64,000 bases of DNA, taken from the NCBI RefSeq assembly GCF_002483235.1, contig NZ_DLHN01000038.1, positions 1-64,000 on the forward strand. Direction: 5' to 3'. Position numbers and translations under genes: made by a program. Below the pieces are notes generated by a model. The model was not told the DNA's origin. It did not search any database and worked only from the letters and a program-made list of their open reading frames with translations. This stretch comes from Pedobacter glucosidilyticus (GTDB taxonomy: Bacteria; Bacteroidota; Bacteroidia; Sphingobacteriales; Sphingobacteriaceae). Shown here in pieces: positions 9,984 through 20,045 of the stretch; the stretch's first letter is position 1; each line of letters starts with the position of its first letter.

Positions 9984-11639
9984 ATGCGTAAATATTACTT
10001 ATTATTTGCCTTGATGTGGATAGCAACCACACAGGCCCAAACTATTATTAACAACCCTATTCTTAGTGGGTTTTATCCAGACCCTAGTATTGTAAAAGTC
10101 GGAACTGATTATTATTTGGTTAACTCTACCTTTGTTTATTTGCCTGGTATTCCAGTTTTCCATAGTAAAGATTTAAAAAATTGGAAGCAGATAGGTAGCG
10201 TTGTTACCCGCCCAGCCCAAATGGATTTTATGGGAGAGCAGGTATCTCGCGGACTTTTTGCACCTGCTATCAGTTACTACGATGGACTTTTCTACATCAC
10301 CTGTACAGATATTGACCATGATGGTAATTTTATCATGACAGCAAAAAATCCGGCTGGGCCATGGAGTAATCCAATTTTATTACCTAAAGTAAAAGGTATA
10401 GACCCATCTTTATTTTTTGATGAAGATAAAGCTTATATCATTTACAATAGCGATGCGCCAGAGCGTAAACCTTTGTATGATGGGCATCGTACCATTAGGA
10501 TGTATGAGTTGGATAAAGAAAACTTTAGCGTAAAAGGCGAGGAAACTATTTTAGTGAATGGTGGTGTTGATATTTCTACCAAACCTGTTTGGATAGAAGG
10601 TCCTCATATTTATAAAAGAAACGATTATTATTACCTGTGTGCCGCAGAAGGAGGTACCTCTGTAAATCACTCTCAGGTTATTTTGAGAAGTAAAAACGTA
10701 AGAGGACCTTATATCCCTTATGATAAAAACCCTATTTTAACGCAAAGGCATTTAGATCCTAATCGTAAAAACCCAATCACATCGGCAGGTCATGCAGATT
10801 TGGTTGAGGGCCCAGATGGAAATACTTATGCGATATTTTTAGCTGTTAGACCCTATGAAGGAAATTATTATAATACTGGCCGCGAAACTTTTTTAGCACC
10901 TGTGAAATGGACTGCCGATGGGTGGCCTATCATTAACCCTGATCATCAGGAAATTCAATATCAATTTACGGTGAATTGGCCAGAGGTTAAACAAAATGCC
11001 ACACCGCAAAGCGGTGCATTTACGTATCGCCACACGTTTAAAGATACGCTTGATTATTCTTTCTTATTTTTAAGATCTCATGATAAAAGTTGGTTAAAAT
11101 TATCAGCCCAAAAAGGTTTAACACTACAATTAAAGCCAGAAACGTGTATGGATTTTTCTAATCCGGCATTTGTAGGTAAACGCCAGCAACATGCTTTTGC
11201 TACCGTAGTTACAGAGATGGATTTTAAAGCTGCAAAAGAAAATGAGAAGGCTGGTTTGTTGATTTTTCAGAACGAATTCCATTTCTATTACATAAGTAAA
11301 TCTGTTGCTAATGGCTCTCCAGTAATTCAGCTTTTTAAAGGCAATAAAGCTTCAAAAAGTATGGATTTATTACAGGAACAGAAGCTTACAGCAACAAATA
11401 CTAAAGTTTGGCTTAAAATAGAAGCAAAAGGTGCTAGTTATGATTTTTCTTACGCCCAGCAATCTCAAAAATGGAAAATTTTAGCGTCAAATTTAGATGG
11501 AAAATATTTAAGTACGCAACAAGCAGGTGGTTTTGTAGGTGCTTTATTTGCTTTGTATGCGAGTGCTAACGGTAAAGCATCAACAAATACAGCTTCTTTT
11601 AAATATTTAGATTATGAAGGTGTTGATTTAAAACAATAA
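9984..11639 (+). CDS. GH43 beta-xylosidase/arabinofuranosidase with C-terminal beta-sandwich
   Basis: This 551-residue enzyme has a signal peptide (about 1-19), a five-bladed propeller GH43 domain (about 23-330) and a C-terminal concanavalin-like beta-sandwich (about 350-545) as in XynB-type beta-xylosidases. Candidate catalytic residues are Asp33 (base, GFYPDPSI), Asp140 (GIDPSLFF) and Glu205 (acid, WIEGPHIY). It should release xylose (or arabinose) from oligosaccharides in the periplasm. It is the last gene of the rightward operon, before the bidirectional terminator at 11662-11692. Exact specificity cannot be told from sequence alone. Confidence 0.9.
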   Translation: MRKYYLLFALMWIATTQAQTIINNPILSGFYPDPSIVKVGTDYYLVNSTFVYLPGIPVFHSKDLKNWKQIGSVVTRPAQMDFMGEQVSRGLFAPAISYYDGLFYITCTDIDHDGNFIMTAKNPAGPWSNPILLPKVKGIDPSLFFDEDKAYIIYNSDAPERKPLYDGHRTIRMYELDKENFSVKGEETILVNGGVDISTKPVWIEGPHIYKRNDYYYLCAAEGGTSVNHSQVILRSKNVRGPYIPYDKNPILTQRHLDPNRKNPITSAGHADLVEGPDGNTYAIFLAVRPYEGNYYNTGRETFLAPVKWTADGWPIINPDHQEIQYQFTVNWPEVKQNATPQSGAFTYRHTFKDTLDYSFLFLRSHDKSWLKLSAQKGLTLQLKPETCMDFSNPAFVGKRQQHAFATVVTEMDFKAAKENEKAGLLIFQNEFHFYYISKSVANGSPVIQLFKGNKASKSMDLLQEQKLTATNTKVWLKIEAKGASYDFSYAQQSQKWKILASNLDGKYLSTQQAGGFVGALFALYASANGKASTNTASFKYLDYEGVDLKQ

Positions 11640-11661
11640 CATAACCTTCATATAAAATAAG

Positions 11662-11692
11662 AAAAGCGGCGGTTAAAAAACTGCCGCTTTTT
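11662..11692. terminator. Bidirectional terminator between the two xylan operons
   Basis: AAAAGCGGC (11662-11670) pairs with GCCGCTTTT (11683-11691), with A/T tracts on both sides, so it can serve both convergent operons. Confidence 0.85.
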
Positions 11693-11721
11693 CTTTTATA
11701 CACTAACCAACTTTTATCATA

Positions 11722-12822
11722 TTATTTCTTTAGAGGTTTTATTAAACCTAAAGTTCCATCTGCATGGTGGGTTAACTCTGTAACCTTAATATTTCTTAAA
11801 TGTGTTTTGCCAGATAATTGTGTATCATGATAAAAAATATACCATTTACCTTTAACCTCAACAATAGAGTGGTGGGTAGTCCAGCCTTGTACAGGTTCCA
11901 TAAAAGTTCCTTGGTAAGTAAAGGGTCCGTATGGGTTATCGCCAACTGCTGAGGCTAAGAAGTGTGTATCGCCTGTAGAGTAAGTAAAATAATATTTTCC
12001 GTTGTATTTATGCATCCAGGCGCCTTCAAAAAATCTTCTATCATGGTCTTTTGTTAACAACGGTTTACCTTCTTTATCTAAAATAACAACATCTTTTACA
12101 GGTTCTGCAAAGCTTAACATATCATCACTCAGCTTCGCAATTTTTGCAGTTAATGCTGGTTCATCTTCTTTCTGAGAATCAGTTTTAGAACCATTAGCAT
12201 CGTATTTTCCATCTTTCCATCTTTGTAACTGGCCACCCCAAATACCACCAAAATACATATAAGAGCTGCCATCATCATCCGTGAAAACTGCTGGGTCTAT
12301 ACTAAAGCTTCCTTTAATAGGTTGGGGTTCTGCTTTAAATGGTCCGGTAGGAGTTTTTGATGTGGCAACGCCTATTCTAAATACATCATTTTTATCCTTA
12401 ACAGGGAAATATAAATAGTAAGTACCATTTTTATAAGCTGCATCGGGTGCCCAAAGTTGGCGGCCAGCCCAGGGTATATCTTTAATGTCTAAAGCAACGC
12501 CATGGTTTGTTACCTTCCCGTTGATACTATCCATAGATAAAATGTGATAATCTCGCATATCAAAATGATCACCATTATCATTCTCTGGTGTACCTGCTTC
12601 TATATCATGCGAAGGATAAATGTAAATTTTACCTTCAAAAACATGTGCAGATGGGTCTGCGGTATAAATATCAGAAATCAATGGTTGCGTTAAAAATTTA
12701 GATGTATCTTGTTTTTGATCATCGGTTTGTACCGCTTTTATTGAATTGTTTTGGCAAGCTATAGCGCTTATTGCGATGCCTAACATACAGGCTGTAAACA
12801 TGGGTTTAAAATGAGTTTTCAT
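11722..12822 (-). CDS. GH43 lipoprotein glycosidase (xylosidase/arabinofuranosidase type)
   Basis: This 366-residue lipoprotein (ISAIAC, Cys23) consists of one GH43 propeller domain without the C-terminal sandwich of its neighbour. Candidate catalytic residues are Asp56 (YTADPSAHV), Asp176 (SIDPAVF) and Glu266 (FFEGAWMHK). The pattern YPSHD near residue 70 and the HSIVEVKGKWYIFYHD block near the end resemble GH43 members acting on xylo-oligosaccharides or arabinose side chains; the subfamily is my inference. It is the last gene of the leftward operon, 5 bases after the GH115 gene. Confidence 0.87.
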   Translation of the reverse strand: MKTHFKPMFTACMLGIAISAIACQNNSIKAVQTDDQKQDTSKFLTQPLISDIYTADPSAHVFEGKIYIYPSHDIEAGTPENDNGDHFDMRDYHILSMDSINGKVTNHGVALDIKDIPWAGRQLWAPDAAYKNGTYYLYFPVKDKNDVFRIGVATSKTPTGPFKAEPQPIKGSFSIDPAVFTDDDGSSYMYFGGIWGGQLQRWKDGKYDANGSKTDSQKEDEPALTAKIAKLSDDMLSFAEPVKDVVILDKEGKPLLTKDHDRRFFEGAWMHKYNGKYYFTYSTGDTHFLASAVGDNPYGPFTYQGTFMEPVQGWTTHHSIVEVKGKWYIFYHDTQLSGKTHLRNIKVTELTHHADGTLGLIKPLKK

Positions 12823-12827
12823 ATAAT

Positions 12828-15683
12828 TTATTTATGGTTTATAAATGTTTCTTTTGGACCTAAGAAAGATGGTTTTAAGCCACCAGTATCTAATACAAGT
12901 TTTTGTAAAACAACGCCAGGGCTAATCATCCAATATTTAAGAGTGTGTTTTCCATTTTGACTGATGTTAAAGGGTATTTTAAAGATTTTAATACTTTCTG
13001 CTACCGATTTTTCCCAGGCTTTATTATCCTGATCATCTTTGCTGATATTTACAATAACAGGTTCACCATCGTCTATAGACAGGGCAAACTTTAACCCATC
13101 TGTATGAGTGAAATTTATGGTAGGCGATATGTAAGCGTTTAAAGTGAAATTTCCTGTGTTTTTTAGGTAAATATCAAATGCTAAATGCGGTGTGTTCTTA
13201 TCTAGCGTTTGTGTTTCGCTGGTTACAGGTACTGCTATCATCCCGCCAGAAGTTTTGCCATAGTTTTTTATTTCTTTCCAAAAAATAGGGCGTTTGTTTA
13301 TGGCTTTTGTAAAATGCACAGCTTCTATAGCTACATAGCCATCTTGTTCAACAAAACCAGTTATTTTTTCATCCTTAAACCTAGTGTTATCAATTATAAT
13401 GGGTAAGGTAATTTTAGAATTATCATTTCCGGATATTATAACTGAAGTATTTATTTTTGTAATGGGTAGTTTAGTATAATCAACCTCCAGATAAATTCTT
13501 TCCTGTGTTTCTAATCTCCCATTAACAACACTGGCTTTAATAAAATTTGGTGTTTTAATCTTATAATTTACGCTCTTAGTGCCTTTGTTAAATAATTCTA
13601 TAAAATGCTTTTGTTTAGTATAAAAATTAAATACTGGAAAAGGTTCATCAACTGTAGTTTTTCCCGCCCAGGATTTTAAACTACCCTCTATAGCAATACC
13701 TAATTGTGCTTTTTCTTGGATAGTGATTTCTTGGGTATCAGGTATTTTATCTACCGGAGGTTGTTGCCAATAAGTATAACCAATATGCGTTTGGTCCATC
13801 ATGTGTTTCCATTTACCACCAGCCAAAGTATCGTTATAAAATTTACTGATGGCAGCATCTTTTTCAAACAATTTTTTTGCTTCTTTAGCTAAAGTATTGG
13901 TGGTATTTCTACCTTGTTTAGCATATAGCCTGTTTTTGGCAACCGTAAAATATAACTCATATAAATTGGCACTTGCCGTTACCGGATGCAAAACCAGTTG
14001 ATAGTAAGCATCTTTTTGTGTTGCTGATATATTTTTATATAGTTCTAAAGCTCTTTTAGCTAGGTTTTGATAGTCTTGAGTAACAGTTTCAAATTCGTTA
14101 TAATGAGTTAAGCTGTAGGTATTAGCGTCTAAAAGTTCTGGTTTAACACGGCCATTGTATTTGCTATACAGTTCTATCAATTCGGCAATTTCTATAGCAT
14201 AAGAGTCTCCAAATTGTTTAGTAGCCCATTTTATACCATATTCTTTGAGTTTTTCTGCCGGTATAGCATCTGGTGCCCAGGCATAATCTAAAAAGAATTC
14301 GATAGGGAACTCCATAGGTTTTAAATCGCCAACATTAACAATCCAAATTTTATTAGCATCGTGTTCATAAGCTAGGTTCATTTGTTCCCATATCTTTTGT
14401 ATAGGATTGGTATTTATCCATTTGTAGTTTCTTGGTCCGCCTACATAGTCAAAGTGATAATAAATACCATATCCACCGCTTCTGGGTTGCTCATTAAGTT
14501 TTGGTAATTTCCTGATGTTGCCCCAGTTATCATCGCATAAAAGCAAGGTTACATCATCTGGTACACGCATCCCTTTATCATAATAATCCTGAACTTCTTT
14601 GTACAAAGCCCATAATTGTGGGGTTGCTGATGCTGCTTTACCACTAACTTTTTCTATAATAGCTCTTTGGTCTTTTACAATACGTTCTAATAAATCTATG
14701 GCTGTGCCTTCTGTCATGGGTTCATCGCCATCGCCACGCATACCAATAGTAACAATTTGTTCTTTGCCTAAAGTACGTTTAAAGCCATCTTCCCAAAAGC
14801 TTTGCAGTTTTGCGGTATTGGTTTCGTAATTCCATTTGCCAGAGCCATATCTGCGCCACTCGTCATGTGCCCTCATTAAAGGTTCATGATGCGAAGTACC
14901 CATCACAATACCGTATTCATCTGCTTTAACAGGGTTTATAGGGTCATCATCATTGAAAGCGCTTCCCCACATAGCGGGCCATAAATAATTACCTTTTAAG
15001 CGTAAAATCAGTTTAAATACTTTTTCATAAAATTGATGATTAAAGCCTCCAAATTGTTTTTTGCTCCATCCGCTTAAAGCTGGTGCTTCATCATTTAAAA
15101 ATATGCCTCTATATTGTACTGCCGGCGAAGAAATAACATGTCTGCCAGCTATTACAAATAACTGCTGACTTGTTTTTACAGGAACATCAGCCCAGTAATA
15201 CCAAGGTGAAACGCCAATTTGATAAGATATTTCATATATACCATAGATGGTGCCTCTTTTGTCGCTTCCTGCAATCACCAAAGCGCTATCTATGCCAGGT
15301 AAAGGATTTTTAACAACTTCAATTAAAGTACTTTCCCATTGGCCTGCAATACCAGCAACATTGATATTATTGTGCTTAATCATTTTATCAATGATTGTAC
15401 TTTGACCAATAGTTCCTATAATAATGGGGAGCGTACTTTTTTTATCTATCAGTAATTCAGGAGTTTTTCCTGTAACCTTAAAAATATCGGTTTGTAAGTC
15501 TTTTGCAGCCCTTTTAACGCCAATAAAATCGTTTTCACTGATGATGATATGGGCTACTTTACCATTATTGGCTATAGAAAAACTTCCTTTCGTATAGTTT
15601 CTATTTACAATTTTATCTAAACCTGATGCCAAACAAAAAACAACAGAAAAAACACAGGTAATGGTTAAAATAATCTTTTTCAT
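12828..15683 (-). CDS. GH115 alpha-glucuronidase
   Basis: This 951-residue exported enzyme (signal peptide about 1-19) matches GH115. The N-terminal domain contains a typical GRHVISSPAVQYRGIFLNDE block, followed by the catalytic-barrel signature LKGNYLWPAMWGSAF and a GTSHHEPLMRAHDEW segment, then helical and C-terminal beta domains. GH115 enzymes remove (4-O-methyl)glucuronic acid from internal as well as terminal xylose units of glucuronoxylan, which complements the GH67 enzyme of the same operon. It lies 2 bases after the GH10 gene. The length is normal for the family. Confidence 0.92.
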   Translation of the reverse strand: MKKIILTITCVFSVVFCLASGLDKIVNRNYTKGSFSIANNGKVAHIIISENDFIGVKRAAKDLQTDIFKVTGKTPELLIDKKSTLPIIIGTIGQSTIIDKMIKHNNINVAGIAGQWESTLIEVVKNPLPGIDSALVIAGSDKRGTIYGIYEISYQIGVSPWYYWADVPVKTSQQLFVIAGRHVISSPAVQYRGIFLNDEAPALSGWSKKQFGGFNHQFYEKVFKLILRLKGNYLWPAMWGSAFNDDDPINPVKADEYGIVMGTSHHEPLMRAHDEWRRYGSGKWNYETNTAKLQSFWEDGFKRTLGKEQIVTIGMRGDGDEPMTEGTAIDLLERIVKDQRAIIEKVSGKAASATPQLWALYKEVQDYYDKGMRVPDDVTLLLCDDNWGNIRKLPKLNEQPRSGGYGIYYHFDYVGGPRNYKWINTNPIQKIWEQMNLAYEHDANKIWIVNVGDLKPMEFPIEFFLDYAWAPDAIPAEKLKEYGIKWATKQFGDSYAIEIAELIELYSKYNGRVKPELLDANTYSLTHYNEFETVTQDYQNLAKRALELYKNISATQKDAYYQLVLHPVTASANLYELYFTVAKNRLYAKQGRNTTNTLAKEAKKLFEKDAAISKFYNDTLAGGKWKHMMDQTHIGYTYWQQPPVDKIPDTQEITIQEKAQLGIAIEGSLKSWAGKTTVDEPFPVFNFYTKQKHFIELFNKGTKSVNYKIKTPNFIKASVVNGRLETQERIYLEVDYTKLPITKINTSVIISGNDNSKITLPIIIDNTRFKDEKITGFVEQDGYVAIEAVHFTKAINKRPIFWKEIKNYGKTSGGMIAVPVTSETQTLDKNTPHLAFDIYLKNTGNFTLNAYISPTINFTHTDGLKFALSIDDGEPVIVNISKDDQDNKAWEKSVAESIKIFKIPFNISQNGKHTLKYWMISPGVVLQKLVLDTGGLKPSFLGPKETFINHK

Positions 15684-15685
15684 AC

Positions 15686-16804
15686 TTATTTCTTAAAATT
15701 GACAACGCTCCAGTAAGCTTTCTTAGGTTTTAATTGAATATCAAAAAGTAAAGGGTAATTTTTTCTGCCTCTTACTGGGTATTGGTCTAGCCAAGTATAC
15801 CTATCAGAAACGTTCCAGAAAGTAACATTGCTAACAACATTTTTATACTCACGCATTACCCTAAACACCATTTCATATTGTTGAGCTTGTTTTTCTTCTA
15901 GTTCTGCGGTAAATAAATCAGATTCATCTGCTCTTTTCTCTCTTCTTTCTTTTTCCCATTTATAGATAGACATATCAACTTCTGTAAATTGTATTTCTAA
16001 ACCTAAAGAAGCATACTGTATGATGGCTTTTCTTAATTCTTGCTCTGTAGGTTCTTCTAAAGACCAATGCGCTTGTAAGCCAACACCATGAATAGGTACT
16101 CCTTGTTCTTTAAGTAATTTTAGAAGTTTATAAATGCGATCTCTTTTTTCTGGTCTTTCGGTATTATAATCGTTATAAAAAAGTTTAGCATTGGGGTCTG
16201 CTTCGTGTGCGTATTCAAAAGCTTTTACGATAAAATCTATTCCGCATATTTCAAACCATTTAGAGTTTCTCAAGAAATTGTTAGGGTTATCATCAATAGC
16301 CTCATTTACAACATCCCATGCGTAAATTTTTCCTTTATACCTACCAGCTACGGCAAAAATGTGGTCTTTTAGCCTTTGTAATAAAACCTCTTTAGATACT
16401 TGTTTGCCATCTTTACCGGTAAAAATCCAGTTTGGAGTTTGCTCATGCCAGCATAAATTGTGACCTCTTACTTTGATGTTATTTCTGGTAGCAAAGTTTA
16501 CAATAGAATCTGCATCTCGCCAAAAAAAATAACCTTCTCTGGGTTGTAAAGGCCCCATTTTCATGGCGTTTTCTGCTGTAACGCTGTTATAATGTCTTTT
16601 GATAAGAATAGCTTCATCGCCGCTAAGATTTCTAGGGCCAACTGCTACTCCCATAGAAAAATAGTTTTTATAAAAATCTTTTAGTCCTTTGTTATCTTGC
16701 TGATATGCAGTGGGTTTTTGAGTTAATTTACATCCTGCAATCGATAGCATAAAAAGAGCAAAAAAAAGGATTGATTTTAATGGGTGATTTAATTTCTTGT
16801 TCAT
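15686..16804 (-). CDS. GH10 endo-1,4-beta-xylanase, single-domain lipoprotein
   Basis: This 372-residue lipoprotein (SIAGC, Cys25) is a plain GH10 barrel without a CBM. Acid/base Glu168 lies in YAWDVVNEA and nucleophile Glu275 in IQFTEVDMS; the VRGHNLCWHEQTPNW block at about 112-126 is typical. Compared with the split xylanase at 6354-7955 it lacks the inserted module. It may act in the periplasm on imported oligosaccharides, which is inference. It is the third gene of the leftward operon, 35 bases after GH67 and 2 bases before GH115. Confidence 0.94.
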   Translation of the reverse strand: MNKKLNHPLKSILFFALFMLSIAGCKLTQKPTAYQQDNKGLKDFYKNYFSMGVAVGPRNLSGDEAILIKRHYNSVTAENAMKMGPLQPREGYFFWRDADSIVNFATRNNIKVRGHNLCWHEQTPNWIFTGKDGKQVSKEVLLQRLKDHIFAVAGRYKGKIYAWDVVNEAIDDNPNNFLRNSKWFEICGIDFIVKAFEYAHEADPNAKLFYNDYNTERPEKRDRIYKLLKLLKEQGVPIHGVGLQAHWSLEEPTEQELRKAIIQYASLGLEIQFTEVDMSIYKWEKERREKRADESDLFTAELEEKQAQQYEMVFRVMREYKNVVSNVTFWNVSDRYTWLDQYPVRGRKNYPLLFDIQLKPKKAYWSVVNFKK

Positions 16805-16839
16805 GTTTAATAAGCGTTTAAAAAAGGGGTATAATTTTA

Positions 16840-18981
16840 TCAGATGCCAGGTACAAACTTAAATTCTAAATCTTGATAGTATTTTAAGTTGTGTTTAGGC
16901 TTTGGTAGGCCAATGGGTATAGGCTTACCAGAAAATGATTGAAAATATAAGACACAGGCATCTCGCCACCATACAGCTTCTTGGTATTGTATAGCTAATA
17001 ATTGTTTTACTTGTTGATACGTTTGGCTATCGATGTCGTTTTCTACCGTATCCCAAATTTTTTGCATTTCTTTTACTTCATCAGCACCTTTATAGTATTT
17101 TTTTACGATTCCGTCCCATAAACTATCGCCAGATTTTAGCTTATAATCCCAAGGTAAATGATGAAACCATAATAAATATTCTTCTGGACAGCTTTTTACA
17201 TCATCAAACTGCTGTGTAACAGGAGGGAAGTACTGTAAAGTAGCTTTACTACCGCTTGTTGTTCTGTTAAAACCAATACCATTTTTATCTGCTTGATGAT
17301 AGTAGATTGATGTCCAATCTGCCCGAGGTTTATCTTTTATCCAAGGTGCAGGGCCATAATGGTGGTCCCACCCCATGATATGATGCAAACCTAATGGCGT
17401 CATATAATTTACTACGGTTTCTCTCGACTTTAGCATCATATCATTTAACAAATTACCTGATGTTGCTTGAAGACTAGTAAACGTAGTGTTTAGCCATTCA
17501 TTGGCAATAGCCGAAGAAGATAATTGATGATTCCAAGCTAATCTACCGTAAGCATACCAATTTGCTTGCGCAAAAGGATGCCCGCACCAGTTAATATCAT
17601 TACCAATATTTGCAACGCCAGCGATAGCAGTTAATTGATTTTTATATAATGAGCCATCAATAACTTTAGCAACCGGTGAATTTTTACCTTTTGCATAGGT
17701 ATCTGCATCTAAACATTCTTTAAATAAAGGTGCTAAATAAGCCAAATGGGTAGCAAAGCCTAAATATTCTTGTGTTAATTGAAACTCGGCCATTACAGGT
17801 GTTTTTGTTAAAGCACCAAATAGTGGATGAAAGGGTTCACGAGGTTGAAAATCTATAGCACCGTTTTTAACTTGTATAATTACATTTTTGTGGAAATTGC
17901 CATCCAAAGGTTTGAACTCGTTAAAAGCTTGTTTTGCCCTATCTTCTGGTACTTCATTATCATAAACAAAAGCTCTCCACATCACTATTCCGTCATAAGG
18001 TTCAAGTGCTTTGGCTAGCATATTTGCACCATCAGCATGGGTTCTTCCATAGTTTTGCGGCCCAGGCTGGCCTTCGGAATTGGCCTTTACCAAAAAGCCT
18101 CCAAAATCTGGAATGCTAGTATAAATTTCTTTTGCTTTTTGCTGCCACCAAAGTTGTACTTTTTCATCCAGAGGGTCGGCAGTTGGTAATTTGCCTATTT
18201 CTATAGGGGCGCTAAAACGGGCGGTTAGATATACCCTTATGCCATAGGGTCTAAAAACATCAGCTAGCGCTTTTACTTTTTTTAACCAAGCATCCGTAAG
18301 GATAAGAGAATTAGCATTCACATTATTTAAAACAGTACCATTAATAGCAATAGAAGCATTTGCCCGGGCATAATCAATATAACGTTGGTCAATATAATGA
18401 GGTAGTTTATGCCAATCCCAAATAGAAAAGCCGGCATAACCACGCTCTACGCTACGGTCTAAATTATCCCAATGGTTAAGTATACGATGTTTAATTTTAG
18501 GCTCTTCCCAAATGTTTAAATTTGAAATGCTTTGTTTAAGTTGTAATTGTTTAATGAGATGGAAAACGCCATATAAAAGTCCTTTATCTGTTTTAGAACT
18601 TATTAAAATAACGGGTTTCCCTTGATGTTGGATAGATTTTATGATATAGCCTTCTTTGTTTTCTGGTACTTGATGTTTGATGTTTAATTGTTGTAAATCC
18701 TCTGCCTTAAGCAATAAAACAGTGTTTTTTTCTATTGAGGTATTGGTTGTATGGATTGATTTACCTGTTAAACCCTTAAAAGCAACTGTAAATTCTTTTG
18801 TTGCAATGCTAAGTGTTTCTGATTTTTGATAAACATATAAAGCAGTAATATTTTTTTGATAAGTTTCTACTAATTTTATGTCATTAAGAGGCTCATATTT
18901 TAGCCAAAGCTTGTAGCCATCATCAGCTAAAACACCAAAATAAGTAAGAATAATAATCACAAGAACCCCAAGTTTTTTCAT
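16840..18981 (-). CDS. aguA: GH67 alpha-glucuronidase
   Basis: This 713-residue exported enzyme (signal peptide about 1-19) has the GH67 layout: an N-terminal beta domain, a barrel starting at NHWDNLDRSVERGYAGFSIW (about 169-188), and a helical C-terminal domain. By spacing from the characterised Cellvibrio enzyme, the catalytic acid is Glu303 (NSEGQPGP) and the two base residues are Asp377 (NGAIDFQ) and Glu405 (QLTQEYLG). GH67 removes (4-O-methyl)glucuronic acid from the non-reducing end of xylo-oligosaccharides, so it should act after the xylanases. It starts 3 bases after the LacI gene, the operon's first gene. Confidence 0.95.
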   Translation of the reverse strand: MKKLGVLVIIILTYFGVLADDGYKLWLKYEPLNDIKLVETYQKNITALYVYQKSETLSIATKEFTVAFKGLTGKSIHTTNTSIEKNTVLLLKAEDLQQLNIKHQVPENKEGYIIKSIQHQGKPVILISSKTDKGLLYGVFHLIKQLQLKQSISNLNIWEEPKIKHRILNHWDNLDRSVERGYAGFSIWDWHKLPHYIDQRYIDYARANASIAINGTVLNNVNANSLILTDAWLKKVKALADVFRPYGIRVYLTARFSAPIEIGKLPTADPLDEKVQLWWQQKAKEIYTSIPDFGGFLVKANSEGQPGPQNYGRTHADGANMLAKALEPYDGIVMWRAFVYDNEVPEDRAKQAFNEFKPLDGNFHKNVIIQVKNGAIDFQPREPFHPLFGALTKTPVMAEFQLTQEYLGFATHLAYLAPLFKECLDADTYAKGKNSPVAKVIDGSLYKNQLTAIAGVANIGNDINWCGHPFAQANWYAYGRLAWNHQLSSSAIANEWLNTTFTSLQATSGNLLNDMMLKSRETVVNYMTPLGLHHIMGWDHHYGPAPWIKDKPRADWTSIYYHQADKNGIGFNRTTSGSKATLQYFPPVTQQFDDVKSCPEEYLLWFHHLPWDYKLKSGDSLWDGIVKKYYKGADEVKEMQKIWDTVENDIDSQTYQQVKQLLAIQYQEAVWWRDACVLYFQSFSGKPIPIGLPKPKHNLKYYQDLEFKFVPGI

Positions 18982-18984
18982 GCT

Positions 18985-20007
18985 TTATTTCTTTAAAGAT
19001 GAGCCTCTTACGATAAGCTCTGAGTTTAGGATTACAGTACTGGTAACACTTAAATCTCCTTCGCCATCTAAATGGTTAATTAAAATACGGGCTACATTTT
19101 CTCCCATTTCATTACCCGGATAATTGATAGTAGTGATTGCAGGTTCTGTTACTTTAGAAATAAAATCATTATTAAAACCAACAATTGCTATATCTTCTGG
19201 TACTCGTAGCCCGGCTTCTTTAAAAAGCATTAAAGCATAGGCTGCTGCAGAATCGTTTGTAGCAAATAAACCATCAGGAAGCTGTTTTCTTTTTAAAATA
19301 TTATGGGTAACGGCATTATAAATTTCCTGTTCGCTTAAATCATTGGTGATAAATAAATCCTCAGAAAAAGGGATATTTCTATCTGCAAGGGCTTTTCTGT
19401 AGCCTTCATAGCGGTCTTTATAAACATTTCTGGTTAAGTTACCCGTAATGTGCATAATACTTTTACAATTTTGCTCAATAAGGTGCATGGTAGCATCATA
19501 ACCAGCTTTAAAATTATCTATCACAACTTTTGTAGCTGGTAAGCTATCTGTAACCCGATCAAAAAATATGATAGGTATTTCTTTATTAATAAAATTGTTG
19601 AAGTGAGAAAAGTCTGATGAATCGTAAGAAAGAGATACAATTAAAGCATCAACTCTATTATTAAACATGGTGAGGGCATTTTTTTTCTCTTTTTCTTCTT
19701 GCTCAAAAGATTGGCTGATGATAAGATTATACCCAGCATTATTTACTACCTTTTCTATACCTGATAATACGGAAGACATAAAAAGGCTATTTAATCTGGG
19801 TACTATTACGCCTATAGTATGTGTTTTTTGTTTACGGAGGTTGCTTGCAAATTTATTAGATTGATAACCTAATTCTTTTGCCAAATCGAATATTTTCTTC
19901 TTGGTATTTTTATTTATAGCCGGATGATTCTGAAGTCCTCTACTAACGGTTGTTGCAGAAATGTTTAGTTTTTCTGCCAGGTCATATATGGTTATCTCTT
20001 TCTTCAT
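18985..20007 (-). CDS. LacI-family transcriptional regulator of the xylan locus
   Basis: This 340-residue cytoplasmic repressor has an N-terminal LacI helix-turn-helix (residues 3-50, ITIYDLAEKLNISATTVSRG) and a periplasmic-binding-protein-like sensor domain (about 60-335, with the usual GVIVPRLNSLF and DGLFATNDSAA blocks). It heads the operon with GH67, GH10, GH115 and GH43. Its own promoter carries the same 14-base operator as the susC promoter, so autoregulation and control of the whole locus are likely. The inducer is unknown; a xylan-derived sugar or aldouronic acid is a reasonable guess. Confidence 0.93.
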   Translation of the reverse strand: MKKEITIYDLAEKLNISATTVSRGLQNHPAINKNTKKKIFDLAKELGYQSNKFASNLRKQKTHTIGVIVPRLNSLFMSSVLSGIEKVVNNAGYNLIISQSFEQEEKEKKNALTMFNNRVDALIVSLSYDSSDFSHFNNFINKEIPIIFFDRVTDSLPATKVVIDNFKAGYDATMHLIEQNCKSIMHITGNLTRNVYKDRYEGYRKALADRNIPFSEDLFITNDLSEQEIYNAVTHNILKRKQLPDGLFATNDSAAAYALMLFKEAGLRVPEDIAIVGFNNDFISKVTEPAITTINYPGNEMGENVARILINHLDGEGDLSVTSTVILNSELIVRGSSLKK

Positions 20008-20045
20008 TACAAAATCTTTTGTATCAGGTTTAAGTTAAAGATGAA

